64,000 nucleotides of DNA from Chaetoderma sp. LZ-2023a (taxonomy: Eukaryota; Mollusca; Caudofoveata; Chaetodermatida; Chaetodermatidae). Made by a program: the position numbers and the translations under genes. The number at the start of each line of letters is the position of its first letter. Positions within the stretch are counted from its first letter, which is position 1. Below the pieces are notes generated by a model. That model saw only the letters and a program-made list of their open reading frames with translations. It was not told the origin of the DNA and did not search any database. The stretch covers positions 31,051,337-31,115,336 of the forward strand of contig CM067367.1 of the NCBI GenBank assembly GCA_034401795.1, read 5' to 3'. Shown piece by piece: positions 45,800 to 57,320 of this stretch.

Positions 45800-47145
45800 T
45801 GTATGGAAAGTTTCCTCTTTTTCTGTCCTAGACGTCTAGGGATTAATTCTTCCCGTATAAAGGGAGTACTTTTAACTATAGGAAGAATGGCTCATTAACC
45901 TTGTCTTAATTTCGCGCATTTAACAGCCTTTGATCAACATAGAAACGTGGTACTACTTTTTCTTTGCGGGGCCTCACCTTTTAATCATCGTGAGGCGGTT
46001 CTCCAGATTGGATGGTTATAAACTTGCCTGTTTAAATTTTAGGCTGGAGTGCCCGATAGGGTGTGTGGGAGCCAGGTGACGTCAGCGGCAATTACCCTGA
46101 CTCGCCCTTGCCACTCCTCTATCACGCTGTGGTAGTCGCGTATTTGGGCGGCTCTTTTGTTTAAAGCATCTGATCCAATTTACTGGAAATAGCAGTAAAT
46201 GTCACGTGGTTCTTAAAAGCATGTGTTTGATCGGAAACATATATGCTGTTCATGGCGACGGCCAAAATACTGTTGCTGAGGTGTAGTCTTGTTGCAGATG
46301 CGAGAGATAGAAATATATATGTTAATAATGTACCCTTTTTGCGCGAGTTCTTTAACATGCGTCTTTGTAGGTGTCTGTAATAGGTAGTTCTCAGCCCGTG
46401 TTGATTATAGACTGGAACACAAGGAAGAGAATTTTTGAAATTCTCTCTGTAACTATACTGTCAGATTTTTTATGCCGCTTTACCGGCCCATGCGCTAATG
46501 ATTTGTAGCACGGTAGAGCAGTTGTGTTCTTAATAAAAAATATAACAGTAAAATTGTTAGTAATTTGATGTGTGGTTTAAACAGATCTATTCAGGCGGCA
46601 GATCAACGTTACTGATCCCGCCAAGATAGCTGTGTTTTCCGAGCGGTGGGGGGGGGGGGGGTAAGGGGGGGGGGTTGTGTGCCTGACCAAGCATTCTTCC
46701 CAATGGGTAGAACTAGCTCTAGCTCCGTTCCGGCCTAGACCAGACACATTAATACCATTTAATAATGGTTAAATTTCAATACAACTCGAAAGTGTGTGCC
46801 ACAGTTATTATAATTTACAATGCCGTTGTTCCGAGATCATGAATACAGTCAACCTGAGTGTCTCTGTTACTGACATGTTGGTGATTTGAATCTGATATGC
46901 GTGACTGGTTATCTGTGGAATGATACTTGCGCTGTGGTGATGGTGAAGTGTTTATGGCCGCCAGGTATGAGAGTGGGGAAGGAGAGGCAGCGTGAATGTC
47001 AACTTTATCGAACCCTGAGGGTATTTCACTCTGTAATGGCCGAGCCCGTGGGCGGGACAGAGTTACTTTAGAGCAAAGATGACCTATCGGATGTTGTCGT
47101 AACTTTGATCAATCCATTGTCGAATTCAACTTTTCGGTAGTAAAA
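45800..47145. other. Retroelement interior without recognisable coding domain
   Basis: Long G-runs occur at about 46646-46674. ORFs are 61-65 codons and motif-free. The tract may be untranslated retroelement DNA or contain unrecognised insertions. Confidence 0.35.
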
Positions 47146-47149
47146 TCCT

Positions 47150-47762
47150 ACTCGTGACTGACGACAATGCGGCAATGCTTGACACCGACGCAGTTAAAAC
47201 ACTTGTTCATGCCACCATAACATCCCGGTTGGACTATGGCAATGCATTACTGACTGGCATAACATCAGCCCAGTTGGAGCGTCTGCAGAGAGCCCAGAAC
47301 ACAGCAGCTCGGCTGATCACCCACACGAGAATGCATGAACACATCATGCCTGTTCTCCACGAACTACACTGGCTGCCAGTTAGAGAACGGATCAGCTATA
47401 AGGTCGGACTCTTAGTGTTCAAATGCCTTCATGATCTTGCACCACCTTACCTAAATTCACTGATCGTACGAAGAACATCAGCAAGGTCCCTTCGATCAAA
47501 TTCACAATTACTATGTGTCGTACCACGTTCGAATTTAACCATCGGTGAATGCGCCTTCTCGAGAGCAGGACCAAAATTTTGGAACACTCTACCATCTGAC
47601 ATTCAAAATTGTAACAAAATTGAGCCATTTAAATCTATGTTAAAAACTCACGTTTTCACAAGAGCATATTTTTTAATTTTGTAAAGCGCCTTTGAGCGGT
47701 TTAGTCCGGAATCAGCGCTATAGAAATTTACATACATACATACACATACATACATACATCTT
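47150..47762 (+). pseudogene. 5'-truncated CR1/L2-like LINE, carboxy-terminal part
   Basis: A 176-codon open frame (47154-47684) begins within the RT thumb: TLVHATITSRLDYGNALL, LERLQRAQNTAARLITHT, PVLHELHWLPVRERISYK, VFKCLHDLAPPYLNSL, and at the end FWNTLPSDIQN and FKSMLKTHVFT. These are hallmark tail motifs of CR1/L2-type LINEs. The 3' untranslated part reads AAAGCGCCTTTGAGCGG and GCGCTATAGAAATTTACATA, and ends in an ACAT microsatellite (47730-47757), the usual tail type. The truncated 5' end is typical of abortive reverse transcription. Inserted antisense to the gypsy element; well preserved, hence younger than its host. Confidence 0.85.
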
Positions 47763-47764
47763 GC

Positions 47765-48435
47765 TCTCTTAATAATATTGACTGTTATTACGTGTAGATG
47801 ATGTATGTAGATTTTGGCTGTTTCCGTATGACATCGGGGAAAAGGAAGGGGGGAGGAACGTTGAACAAATGTTCCTCCCGTGATGCGTACTGTAGATGGC
47901 TGTAGTGCATTCCTTATATCCATATGATCAGTTCTCCCATAACTGGATAAGAAGGTGTGCGTGGGAGATTTGTCGGCTGTTGTCTGTTGATGATAATGTT
48001 GTTGTCGGGATGTCCGGGCTGCTGTATGATGCCGATGTTATAAGCGAAGTGGGCGTATTCCATTTTTCCACACTGGTGAATGCCAAGTCTGTTGTTATTG
48101 CGGGAGGTGTGGGTCTGCGGGAGATATTATTTCTCCCCCAGGTTGTGCGGGAGGATTTGTTGCAGGAAATTTTATGTCTCTATCGGGAATTAATTAATAC
48201 CGGTAGGTGCTGCTAAATGATGTTGATGCTGAAGTTGAATGTCTCAGTTATGCTGAGTATAACCGAGTAGGTATGTAATGTACGCGCAATGACGAATTGA
48301 CGTATCCAGTCTTGAAGGCAGGTGTGTTCTGTGGGTGTTGACGTTCTGTCTGTTGTGTGATGTCCTGACTGCTCACGGGGGAGTATGGTAGGCCAAGTGG
48401 ATGGGGTGGCCTATGGAAATGGGGATATGGTCATC
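47765..48435. other. No assigned gene between the LINE tail and pol
   Basis: A hairpin (GGGAGGAACGTTGAAC with ATGTTCCTCCC) lies at 47848-47880. A plus-strand 106-codon frame (47896-48216) opposes the direction of the retroelement and has no known motif. Confidence 0.35.
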
Positions 48436-48440
48436 TCCCA

Positions 48441-48930
48441 TTACACGACGGTTGGTGTCTTGTCGTAATTTTTAGACACCAGGAAAATTTGAGCCGAGAG
48501 TCTGCTGAACAGGCGGCTTCCCTTCCCACCGCGTGGTGTAAGGTTGGTTGGTGCGGTGTGGGATGCCACCTCCTCTGTTGCAGCAGTCTCTCTCATATCT
48601 GAAGATTGACGGTCAACAGGCGATGAGTGGAGTGTGAAATGGACTGTGCTGGTGATGTCCGAACTTGGTGTATAGATGAGGGATGCGAATTGGAGTGATG
48701 GCGGTGGTGGGACTATGGATGTGGGTATCCCTTGGAGGAGGGGTGGTTTCGCGATTTTGGGAATTGGTCGGGTACACCTTGTTGTACGGTTCTGCAGTTC
48801 TAGACACGCCAAGGCTTCATCCAGCCTCTTCACTTCCATGCTATTCACCACATGTTCCACCCCATGGGAAGCATGGCTTGGGTCAGCCTCAGCTTCCGCT
48901 TGTGGTAACTCTATGATGGGGGGGGGGGCA
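48441..48930 (-). pseudogene. Carboxy-terminal tail of the gypsy pol protein
   Basis: After the integrase chromo-like/GPY region the frame shifts in the G9-10 homopolymer (about 48919-48928). In the new frame the protein continues IIELPQAEAEADPSHASHG, VEHVVNSMEVKRLDEALACL and a Pro/Ser/Thr-rich stretch to a stop at 48441. The frameshift could be a real mutation or a homopolymer length error. Confidence 0.5.
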
Positions 48931-49846
48931 TAGCATGAAGTGGGTGGGAATGGGAAGAGATCGGAGGAACAACTTTTCCATCCAGTCCATTGGACAAAAC
49001 AAACACAAAATTCTTCAGATACGACTTCCCAGATTGAGTAGACCTGCGCTGAGGAGGGAGAGGGCGAGTACGTATCTCGTCATCGTCGTCAGCGTTAGCT
49101 GCTTGTTCATGCATGTTCTGGCTTGGTAGAAGTGGGGCTGAACTGGCACCGCAGTGCTCTGCGCTAACCATGGGAATACTAATTTCCGTAGAAATATCTG
49201 TCTGGGTACCGGTGTCACGAGAAATGCCCAGTCCATGCTTTGGTGCTGGGTCGTCACTGACACAAGGTTTAAGTCGATCGAAGTGGATGACTGAGGTCAG
49301 GCCATCTGAAGCATGGATACAGTAGGTCACGTCCGATGTCTTACCTACTACCACATAGGGGCCTTTCCACTGGTAACTCAGTTTACTTGGCACGTTTGTG
49401 GACCGTCGTGAATCGTGTACTCAAACCATCCTTCCTGCTTCATACGGATTTCCATGCACCCTCCAGTCATGCCATGTCTTTTGCCGCTGGTGTGCAGTGG
49501 ATAAGTTTTCTCTCACTAACTCGTGGGCTTGTTCTATCCTTTGCCGCAGGAGTTCAACATCGAGAGATGGTGAATTTTTCTCTCCTGGTATTCGAGGCAT
49601 GGCTAGATCCAGGGGTAAGGCTAATTCACGGCCTAATATTAACCGAGCAGGGGTGTAGCCCATGCTGGAATGTACTGAAGTGCGGCAAGCCATGAGTACA
49701 TACGGAAGCCATAGGTCCCAATCTCTACAATCAAGGTGTGTTTCCTTAGTAAGCATCTCCGCGAGAGTTCTATTGAATCTCTCTACCATCCTGTCACTCC
49801 AAGAAACATGATTGAAACATGATTGAGGAACATAGTTTACGATCAT
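48911..49846 (-). pseudogene. Gypsy integrase, carboxy half
   Basis: The catalytic-core end (DRMVERFNRTLAEMLTKE, DWDLWLPYVLMACRTSVHSS, MGYTPARLILGRELALPLD) is followed by the linker HELVRENLSTAHQRQKTWHD, a GPY/F-like module (KLSYQWKGPYVVVGKTSD) and VIHFDRLKPCVSDD. A TGA stands where a Trp codon is expected after EAGRMV (about 49421), splitting one frame into two. The zinc-binding HHCC part and the first catalytic Asp residues upstream are missing or scrambled. Integrase inserts the element cDNA; this one cannot. Confidence 0.75.
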
Positions 49847-49849
49847 TCA

Positions 49850-50278
49850 TGTGATGCCCCTCTCATGCATATATCCTCCCGCTTCCCAAAGAATCACTTT
49901 TCATGATCTCTGATCATGGGAGGCATGGCTCCCAATACGAACACTTACCATGGCCTGATTGTACATTGAGCCATCTTGACCACACAGATGAACTGACATG
50001 ATCAAGACGACTGGCCAGTGACCCAGTCGATAACGATCACCATCTGAGCTCACGCTCAGGAGCAACTTACAGTCTGATCCGTACCTATCTGCCAACAGAA
50101 CTTTGACTGTTTTCCTCGGCCTTGCCTGCAGAGCACCTCCAACAAAACGCTGCAATTGCCGAGACTGCCCTGGGTGTGGATTGTCATCAATATACCATGT
50201 ATGTCCACTTGCTGAGACAGGATTAACCAAAAATCTCAGTAGCCCGAACAATACGCCAACTAGACAGTACCACAGTAG
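49850..50278. other. Scrambled segment where RNase H and the integrase start should lie
   Basis: No recognisable RNase H (DAS, TDAS or E-x-x-A motifs) is found on the minus strand. On the plus strand ISDHGRHGSQYEHL (about 49904-49945) and CNCRDCPGCG look faintly protein-like, so part of the segment may be inverted. It adjoins the inverted duplication that begins at 50279. Confidence 0.35.
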
Positions 50279-50477
50279 GATGTTAATTCATCCTTCATTA
50301 GACACGGAGGCCTTCAGTATTTCCTCAGCCCTATAGCTATGATTTTATGTGCCTCCAGACTTTTGTGAGCCCACTGCCACCTGTTCAAGACACCCCTTCA
50401 GGGAGCCTATCCCTCTCTGGTATCTTGATAGCACGGTGTCCAGATTTATTAAGGCTTGCTCAAACGTAGGTCTAAAG
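50279..50477. repeat. Inverted duplication, copy A (within RT)
   Basis: About 199 bp match the reverse complement of 52269-52467 with about six differences, including ATGTTAATTCATCC, CCTATAGCTATGATTTTATG and CCGTGTC/GACACGG words. The minus-strand reading here is sensible RT (TFEQALINLDTVLSRYQ), so copy A is likely the original at least in its right part. Confidence 0.85.
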
Positions 50478-50905
50478 ACTATTACGTTGTCGATGTAACA
50501 AAGACAGATTTCCCATTGCAGGGTGGTTAATACCTGCTCAATGAGTCGTTCAAAAGTTCCGGGAGCATTGCACAACCTGTAGGGCATCTTGCGGAATTGG
50601 AAAAGGCCATCCCTACAAACGAATGCAGTCTTTTCCATGTCAGCCTCATCCATGGCTACTTGCCAGTAACCGCTAGCCAAGTCAAGGGTACAAAACCACT
50701 TGGCTCCGGACAAGGGATCCAAGGCCTGATCTATCCGGGCTAATGGATAAGCGTCTTTAATGCTAAGATCATTAAGGCGGCGGTAGTCTATACAAAACCG
50801 CAAGGTTCCATCCTTTTTGCCTGCTAGCACTATTGGGCTAGCCCATGTAGATGATGAAGGTTATATAATACCAGTCCGCAACATGTTGTTCACTTGTTGG
50901 TGTGC
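50345..50905 (-). pseudogene. Gypsy reverse transcriptase
   Basis: VNNMLRTGII, a TAA, then PSSSTWASPIVLAGKKDGTL, RFCIDYRRLNDLSIKDAYPL, WFCTLDLASGYWQVAMD (first catalytic Asp in TLDLASGYW), FQFRKMPYRLCNAPGTFERL and CLCYIDNVIVF. The active-site box is YIDN instead of YIDD, i.e. the last catalytic Asp is Asn. The protein should run on into thumb and RNase H, but ends shortly after FEQALINLDTVLSRY in the duplicated block. This would copy the element RNA into DNA. Stop codon, active-site loss and truncation all show decay. Confidence 0.85.
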
Positions 50906-51438
50906 TTCTGCTTCCTTATGAACGGGAAGACGTTGTACTGGTTTTCGTATGGGGAGATTATTGCCTGTGTCGATGGATTGTTGTACGAGATGAGTTCTCC
51001 GAGATCCATGTCTCTGGAGGAAAAACTATCACGATATTTATGTAGTAGTTTCCGAATTTCATGTTTCTGTGATCGCAGTAATCCAACTGTGGCATGTAGA
51101 TACAAATCATGTAACTGTTCGAGTAAATCATCAGTCATATGTGATGGTGTGTCGGCAGGTGCAGATAATTCCAATGAGATCATGTCCACTAAATGGCTGC
51201 AGCGTACTCCTGGTTCCAGAGTGATGGGATCTGCGGTACCATTGAACACTCTAAAAGGTATATTTTCCTTATTAGTAGTGTCTACTATTGTGTGGGGACT
51301 TGCACAGTGTGAGGTGATCATATAATCAGGATCGGGTTCCAGCATGGCGATGTGTGTGTTGCTTCCTAACTGTGGTGTGGTGGCCCATAAGGTTTTTTCC
51401 TGTCTCGGCTCAACTGTGGCTGTACTATTACAACACAT
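50890..51438 (-). pseudogene. Gypsy pol: segment between protease and RT
   Basis: 182 codons including NIPFRVFNGTADPITLEPG, LLEQLHDLYLHATVGLL and KLLHKYRDSFSSRDMDLGEL. The last is the L-L-x-K-Y-x-D-x-F-S motif that precedes RT in gypsy elements. The frame ends KQKHTNK, while the neighbouring frame gives LPVHKEAEAHQQVNNML, so a frameshift near 50915 separates it from RT. Confidence 0.75.
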
Positions 51439-51476
51439 GTGTCATATAATGATAATGCTGGTCCAAGAGGTATTCG

Positions 51477-51866
51477 TCAGCCGTGTATGTCGAGTTCTTG
51501 TTGTTTGCAATGTATGATGGCCTCGCAGGCACTGAGGAAATCAGAGCCAAGTAGGGCATTGTTATGAATAGAGGCAATGACAACTCGCTGTATGAATTGC
51601 ATCTCCTCTATTTGGATAACTAAATTGACTACACTGGCTACGGGCACATCAGCTCCCGTAGCCGTCTGAAGGTAAATGTTTGTAGGCTTAGGGGGAGGCT
51701 TTTTATGAGGTGGGATGCTCTCATACAAGCACTTGTTAAATACAGTGATTGAAGCACCAGTGTCGATGGTGGCACTGGTGGAAACGCCACTAAACAGACA
51801 GGCACATTTGTATATTATTTTGCGGTGTACCTGTGGAAGAGTTTCCAATGATGCCATATGTGACAA
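51477..51866 (-). pseudogene. Gypsy aspartic protease
   Basis: Contains CLFSGVSTSATIDTGASITV with the D-T-G active-site triad, a flap region with LQTATGADVPV, and the hydrophobic ALLGSDFLSACEAIIHC, the I/L-L-G-x-D-F motif of retropepsins. It lies directly upstream of the pol segment, as expected for gag-PR-RT-IN order. The enzyme would cut the polyprotein. This domain is intact over about 110 residues. Confidence 0.8.
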
Positions 51867-51959
51867 TGGCGTCGGATCGCCATCACTCTGTATGTATTCT
51901 GACTGTTTCCATATGACTTCTTGTACTGTTGTGGATGGCTGAGTGAGGAAAGGGCCAGT

Positions 51960-53076
51960 TCGTCATCGCTGCTGATGTGAGGGCTGCGGTGAAGACGGAG
52001 CTGGGGGTACCAATGGTGATGGAGATGTTGCTGTTTCAGGATATGCTGTATTGTTGTAGACAGTGGTGCACACGGGATGATGGATAAGCTCTACCTGCGC
52101 AAGCCATTTCCTACAATACTTCATGGGATGTTTTGGTGAAGCACAGAAGAAACAGTGCTGCCACCAGGGGTGTGTTTTTCCCTGTTTACGTCGGCGCTTG
52201 CGAATCCATGAGGCGGTGCAAACCCCTTCTCCTGTGTCGCTGCTTTCTGTTGATGCGGGAGATGATGCTTTAGACCTACATTTGAGCAAGCCTTAATAAA
52301 TCTGGACACCGTGCTATCAAGATACCAGAGAGGGATAGGCTCCTCGAAGGGGTGTCTTGAACAGGTCGCAGTGGGCTCGCAAAAGTCCGGAGGCACATAA
52401 AATCATAGCTATAGGGCTGAGGAAATACTGAAGGCCTCCGTGTCTAATGAAGGATGAATTAACATGATGCTGGATGAGGTGGTGTTCTTCATACCACCAA
52501 TAGACACCGAGAATTTAGTGTCTTGGTGGCGGGAAGTGGTGCTTGCAAAACGTCGTTTCAGCGGAGTTGCTACAACCTACCACTGCCGTTTTACAGAGGA
52601 AAGAAGGCTTGCTGTGTGCGGAGAAAGAGGGGGATGTCTTTGCTGCGGATGGGGGAGGCAACATAGGCACTGACATGTGTGAAGCCGTGCATTTGGGTGT
52701 CGGTGTGAAAGTTGATTTTAGTGGATGATAGTTGGCCACTGAACGTTGTTGTACGAAGGCCGCAGTTGAGCCAGGAGGCAGATACGGGCACCGAGGTGGC
52801 TGTGTGTAATTCGGTGCCCTTAGGAGTTTGACTGCTTCTCTGGTTGCGGTGTGTTGTGGTCTGGAATGGGCGTGGTGGAAGGAGGTCGGTTAGGACACCG
52901 CTACCTCCAATGGCCTGGCTGGCCGCATCCGAAACAGGTGTTCGGTGGCGGTGCGGTGTTGGTGGTGTTTGTTGTCCTAAACTGTGTGGTGGCGACATTG
53001 GTGCTAAGTATCGTGACTAAATTTCTGAGTGCTGAGATCTGCTTATTGATCTTGTCTATCCATTCGTTCATGTTGC

Positions 53077-53111
<35 letters not shown>

Positions 53112-53165
53112 CACTGGTTCCCGCACCAGGGGGCCCCCGCTGGAGCTTCCTTTATGGGCACGCCC
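51960..53165 (-). pseudogene. Gypsy gag region with two CCHC knuckles
   Basis: Upstream (53160-52890) the minus strand reads IRIKCLEEWGVPIKEAPAG, a Gln-repeat tract (CAA)n at about 53070-53110, MNEWIDKINKQISALRNLVT, then the zinc knuckle CFGCGQPGHWR-stop-RC, where a TAG interrupts the C-x2-C-x4-H-x4-C pattern (52894-52937). A second knuckle, CFFCASPKHPMKYCRKW, lies at 52112-52154 within a basic, Pro-rich segment. Between them, frames are broken (Ser/Thr/Pro-rich, 52515-52998), and copy B of the inverted duplication intrudes at 52269-52467. Gag forms the particle and packages RNA. Confidence 0.65.
52269..52467. repeat. Inverted duplication, copy B (within gag)
   Basis: Reverse-complement partner of 50279-50477, about 97 percent identical by eye. 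It interrupts the gag frame. The 1.8 kb between the copies (PR and the RT amino half) is the potential loop. Confidence 0.85.
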
Positions 53166-55719
53166 CATTCCTCCAGGCACTTGATTCTGATTGGAATTCT
53201 GTATACCTGGTGGTCTATACAATGATTTTACCTAAACAATTATAAATATGCTAGATAAAACGAAAATAAGAGCATACGAAAATACGAGACATAGAGACAG
53301 GTAGATGAACTTTTAAACAAGGGGCTCCCAGAGGTACCACACAGATTCGTAAGTCTGCAGCGGTATCCCCGCAAGGGAGGCTCCCGTACATGAGACGTAA
53401 CTAATTAACTTAATATAAGTTATTATACACCTAAGCTGAAAGGAAGAAGATTATCTCGGACGAAAAGTCATGTGCCTCACGTGGGCACTACTCCTAGTGC
53501 TAATTTGGGTGAGGATTATTATCCTCGCATGGATCATCGTCGCTGAATCCTTGTGAGAGGCAAGTGCCTCACGAGGGCCTCCGTCTCGGGAAGGTGTCAC
53601 CACTACTTAAAGTGGGAGAAGAGTAGTAGGCGAAAATGGGCCCACTCTAATATTTCAACCAAAAAAATATGCTTGAAAAAGAAAAGACCATACCTAGATT
53701 ATGACGATAGGGTTGCTTATGGCGAAGGAATCCCACATCACCGTCTTATGTGATTCATAGTATGCTGAATTAGTAGTCGCTGCTTTATTTATGTGGGCCT
53801 TCTGCTTTGCTTAATTAGCTTTTAGTTATGAGAAACAAGAACTATTTTAGGCCGCAAATGGCTGGTATCTACCTAGCTATTAGACATGGCTGTCATTGAG
53901 AACAGATGCCCTAAGACATCAATACTGAATACAGTGCTCATACATGTTACTTAGTAAGATCTCTGAACTGGATAAGAACCTGAACATCTCGCTCCATAAC
54001 CACATAAAACGTTACAGGACATAGGTTACTTTTCACGAAAGCATTATTAGGCAATTGTCCTATCGTTATGGTGGGGGTAAGAGAGATAAATACCCATCGT
54101 AAATGTCCTTCCCGTAAGGGCGTGGCAGATCCACATATCATGCCCAGACATTCTCATGGAATTCGGCCGTCACCAGGTCCTATGGAACTAACCGTTTAAC
54201 CTGTCGTTAGGTTTATATACAAGTTGCCCAGTTTTGCACTGCGGTGCGGGAGGATTGTTCAGCAAATAAAATAACAATTAAGATATGTTTTTGCAGTGCT
54301 TTCCTACATTTGCAAAAGTGCTAACTACTAAGTATCCGAAGATATGGAGGGAATGTATGTGATACCACACCCTGACCATCACGGCTCAGAAACTCCAATA
54401 ATTTCCCAGAGTCCCATCAGCCCATGGTGCGGATAGGGGCATCCAAACAATTAAGAAGCCACAAGGCTGAGTGGAGCATGAAGAGAGACACACTCTTGGA
54501 GTTATGAGTCTTACCGGAGTGCGGGGCTAGATTATCACACTGCCGGAAGAGAAGAGTATACTACAGATTTCTTAACGAAGAAAGTGTCTCTAATCATATT
54601 AAACCTATCCTATCGAGCTGAATATAAATGGTTTAGTCAGTAGCATGCCAAGCTAAACAGAGTTATAGCACGGACAGTGACCTCAGTGAAAAATTGTTGG
54701 TGGCGGAAAAAGTGCTGCATATATTAGTATTGCTGTATAGTGGTTCCTACGTGCACTGCAGTCCTATATTTTCTATGAATAAACAAAATATATGAACTGA
54801 TGGCTACTGGCCATATATATATATATATATATATATATAACTAAACTAATCAGAACAATCAATACAGTGTAATATGATCAGAATTATATATTTTAGCACA
54901 GGTTAACGAACCTACTATGGTGCGGTTAGTAAAACACCTTACAGAAAATGAGAATAACTATAATCAAATACAGAAATTATAGCTAGCGGTCCTAAGACCA
55001 TTACGGTACCTTTTAGTCATCGGGACTGTTCTTACTGATACAATATAATTAGAGAAATATATATAGCGAAATAATTAAAACGTGAAGTATAGTTACTTGA
55101 ATACTCGGTAGTCATTCTTAAGTTAGGCTACCGTGTTACTGAAATTGATACGTCATTTCGTAGTTGACGTGCTTTGATGCATTCTCAGGAAGCTGGAAAG
55201 CTCCTGCAGGTTGGTTCCCGCAAGTTGGTTTCCACAAACAGGATTCCCGCAAGAACACTCATGGAGGGAGTACATCGCTCAGCACTGTAAGCCTAATAGG
55301 ATTCTAATGAGCAGTCAGCAAAAGAGACGATAGTACTACTGCTGTGAAGAAAGTTCCCATACACCGATGGCACAGATGGAAGTTGACAACAACCCGATCA
55401 CAAGCGGGGGTTGTCAGATGCAAATGAAGATACAAAACAAAGCATAACGGTGCTGGGCAGAGTTTACTTGCTGCGGTCGAAAGTTAGAAGCTACACGACA
55501 TTAGTGCGGTGACAGTTGAAATACCACTTTTAGGCGTTGCCGGCAGATCCGAAAGTTCCAAATTGCTCCCGCAAGTAGGGAGTTACAAAATTGTTTCTAG
55601 TGCGGTGGGTTGCTACGGGAGAGAACCTGTCAGAAACCGAAGTTATATGCGAAATATCTGTTGCTCAATAGTAGCTAGTACAGGTCCAACCTGTTCGGCC
55701 CCTGGCGGAGATCGCGTCT

Positions 55720-55743
55720 CCTTTTATACTCCTCGTGACGTCA
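55720..55743 (-). promoter_or_regulatory. LTR promoter: TGACGTCA plus TATAAAAGG
   Basis: Same arrangement as in the 3' LTR: octamer at 55736-55743 and TATA box at 55720-55728, reading toward the gag region on the minus strand. This is the copy that would drive the full element. Confidence 0.6.
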
Positions 55744-57320
55744 CAGGCGCAGGCTCCAACCAATCATCGTTCGAGCAGCAGCCAATCAGCGCGTAGCTAA
55801 TAATAGCGTGGTCGAATGTTCTGGAACATTCTAGAAGTTCTGCGCCCACGTGGTTATGACGTCACGGCAATATTTTGAAGATAATCAAGAAGGGGTTTCC
55901 GTGGATAACTCAGCCATTTCTTAACCGATTTTAAAATGGTTTACAGATTTGAAAAGCCCGTCGAATTCTGGTCTTGATTAATACCGGATTTAATGGGAAT
56001 AGGTAACCAAAAGGGATTACAGGGTACCATCTCGGTATACTAAAAGCGTCATCCTATCTTGGTCGTAAATTATGTGCTCCATCAAATATAGCATCTAAGC
56101 GCATGCATGCGCATTATGTGCTTTAACGAACTTAGTCGTTTTAGCAACGCGATCTCTCTCATAGGCCCATATATGCTTATGGCTCTACTAGAGCTGGCCG
56201 GTCTGACGGTAGTACCGTGAGGACCGCGGTATACCTTGAACCGATACCGTGACCGTTGACATTTCCAAATACCGTGAATACCGTCCATAATGTTTGAGCA
56301 ATATTTGAGAAATATATTCATAAAATCTGACTTGACCAAGGGTAAAAAGTGCTAATAGTGCCAAAAATACAGGCATCCCTAACTATTAGCCGAGTTCAGG
56401 TGAAAGGGTTGTTGTAAAAACAAACGTCAAGACGTCAATTACAAAATAATGACAGGCAGAATTGTATGTCAAACGTACGTCTTGAAAGTCTCACGGTAAA
56501 ATTGCTTTATTTAAAACAGCTAACCTCATTCTCTGCCCGTTCGCCGGTAGTAATTACACTATAATATGTTCGCTATTCCCGTTTCTATTATTTGTAATTT
56601 ATTACTCCAAGCATTTTGTCACCGAACAAACACGCTAGAATAACAAAATGACATACAAACTGCGTGCTATTCAAACACAACAGCGATCTCCCAAAGACGT
56701 ATCTGATTGGTTGTTCATGAACTAGACCGTGGGGAAAACACATTACTATGCTGAATTTATCAATGAAAATTTACTAAAACGTAGTATTTGCTCGCGCCGT
56801 TTTGATCACGTGCTAATTTATTAACAACGAGCAGCGTTGGAGACGTTATTTTTTTTTTCTGCCCTGTCTTAAGAAATTTCTTTACGGATTAAATCCAGTT
56901 TAAGTAAAGACACCTAAAAATGATAGTGTTTTAGTTTTTGTAATTCATTTTTCAACTGGCTACACGTCGGAAGTTCGCGGAAATAGCTTTTTACACGCAT
57001 TGTTCACGTGAAGCATGGCGAGTAACGAGTCTGCACATCGGCGGTAATTATCAGAAGCTTTGGAGTCGGCTATATTCAATGTTGTGTTATATGTATGTGT
57101 ATAGGCCTGTTTTCGCGAGTAACAGAATATACGATTCCAACAGAAATAAAAGCGTACAACACTCGCCCCGTTTAAATACTCGCGGATTTTGTCTGGACTC
57201 TGTTTATCAAAGATCTCGACTGCCAAAATAAAATTTACCGTTTGCTGGTCGCACGCATTACTAGCAAGAACAATCCAGATTGAAAATAGTGCACCCCAAT
57301 GTCTCAAACAGCGGGTTATA

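Noticed and set aside
47896-48216. Plus-strand ORF of 106 codons inside the retroelement
   Set aside because: It opposes the element direction, matches no family I know and has no supporting signals. It is left unassigned.
49901-50251. Minus-strand ORF of 116 codons as the missing RNase H domain
   Set aside because: No RNase H catalytic motifs are found, and a YIDD word in it (HTWYIDDNPH) lies outside any RT context.
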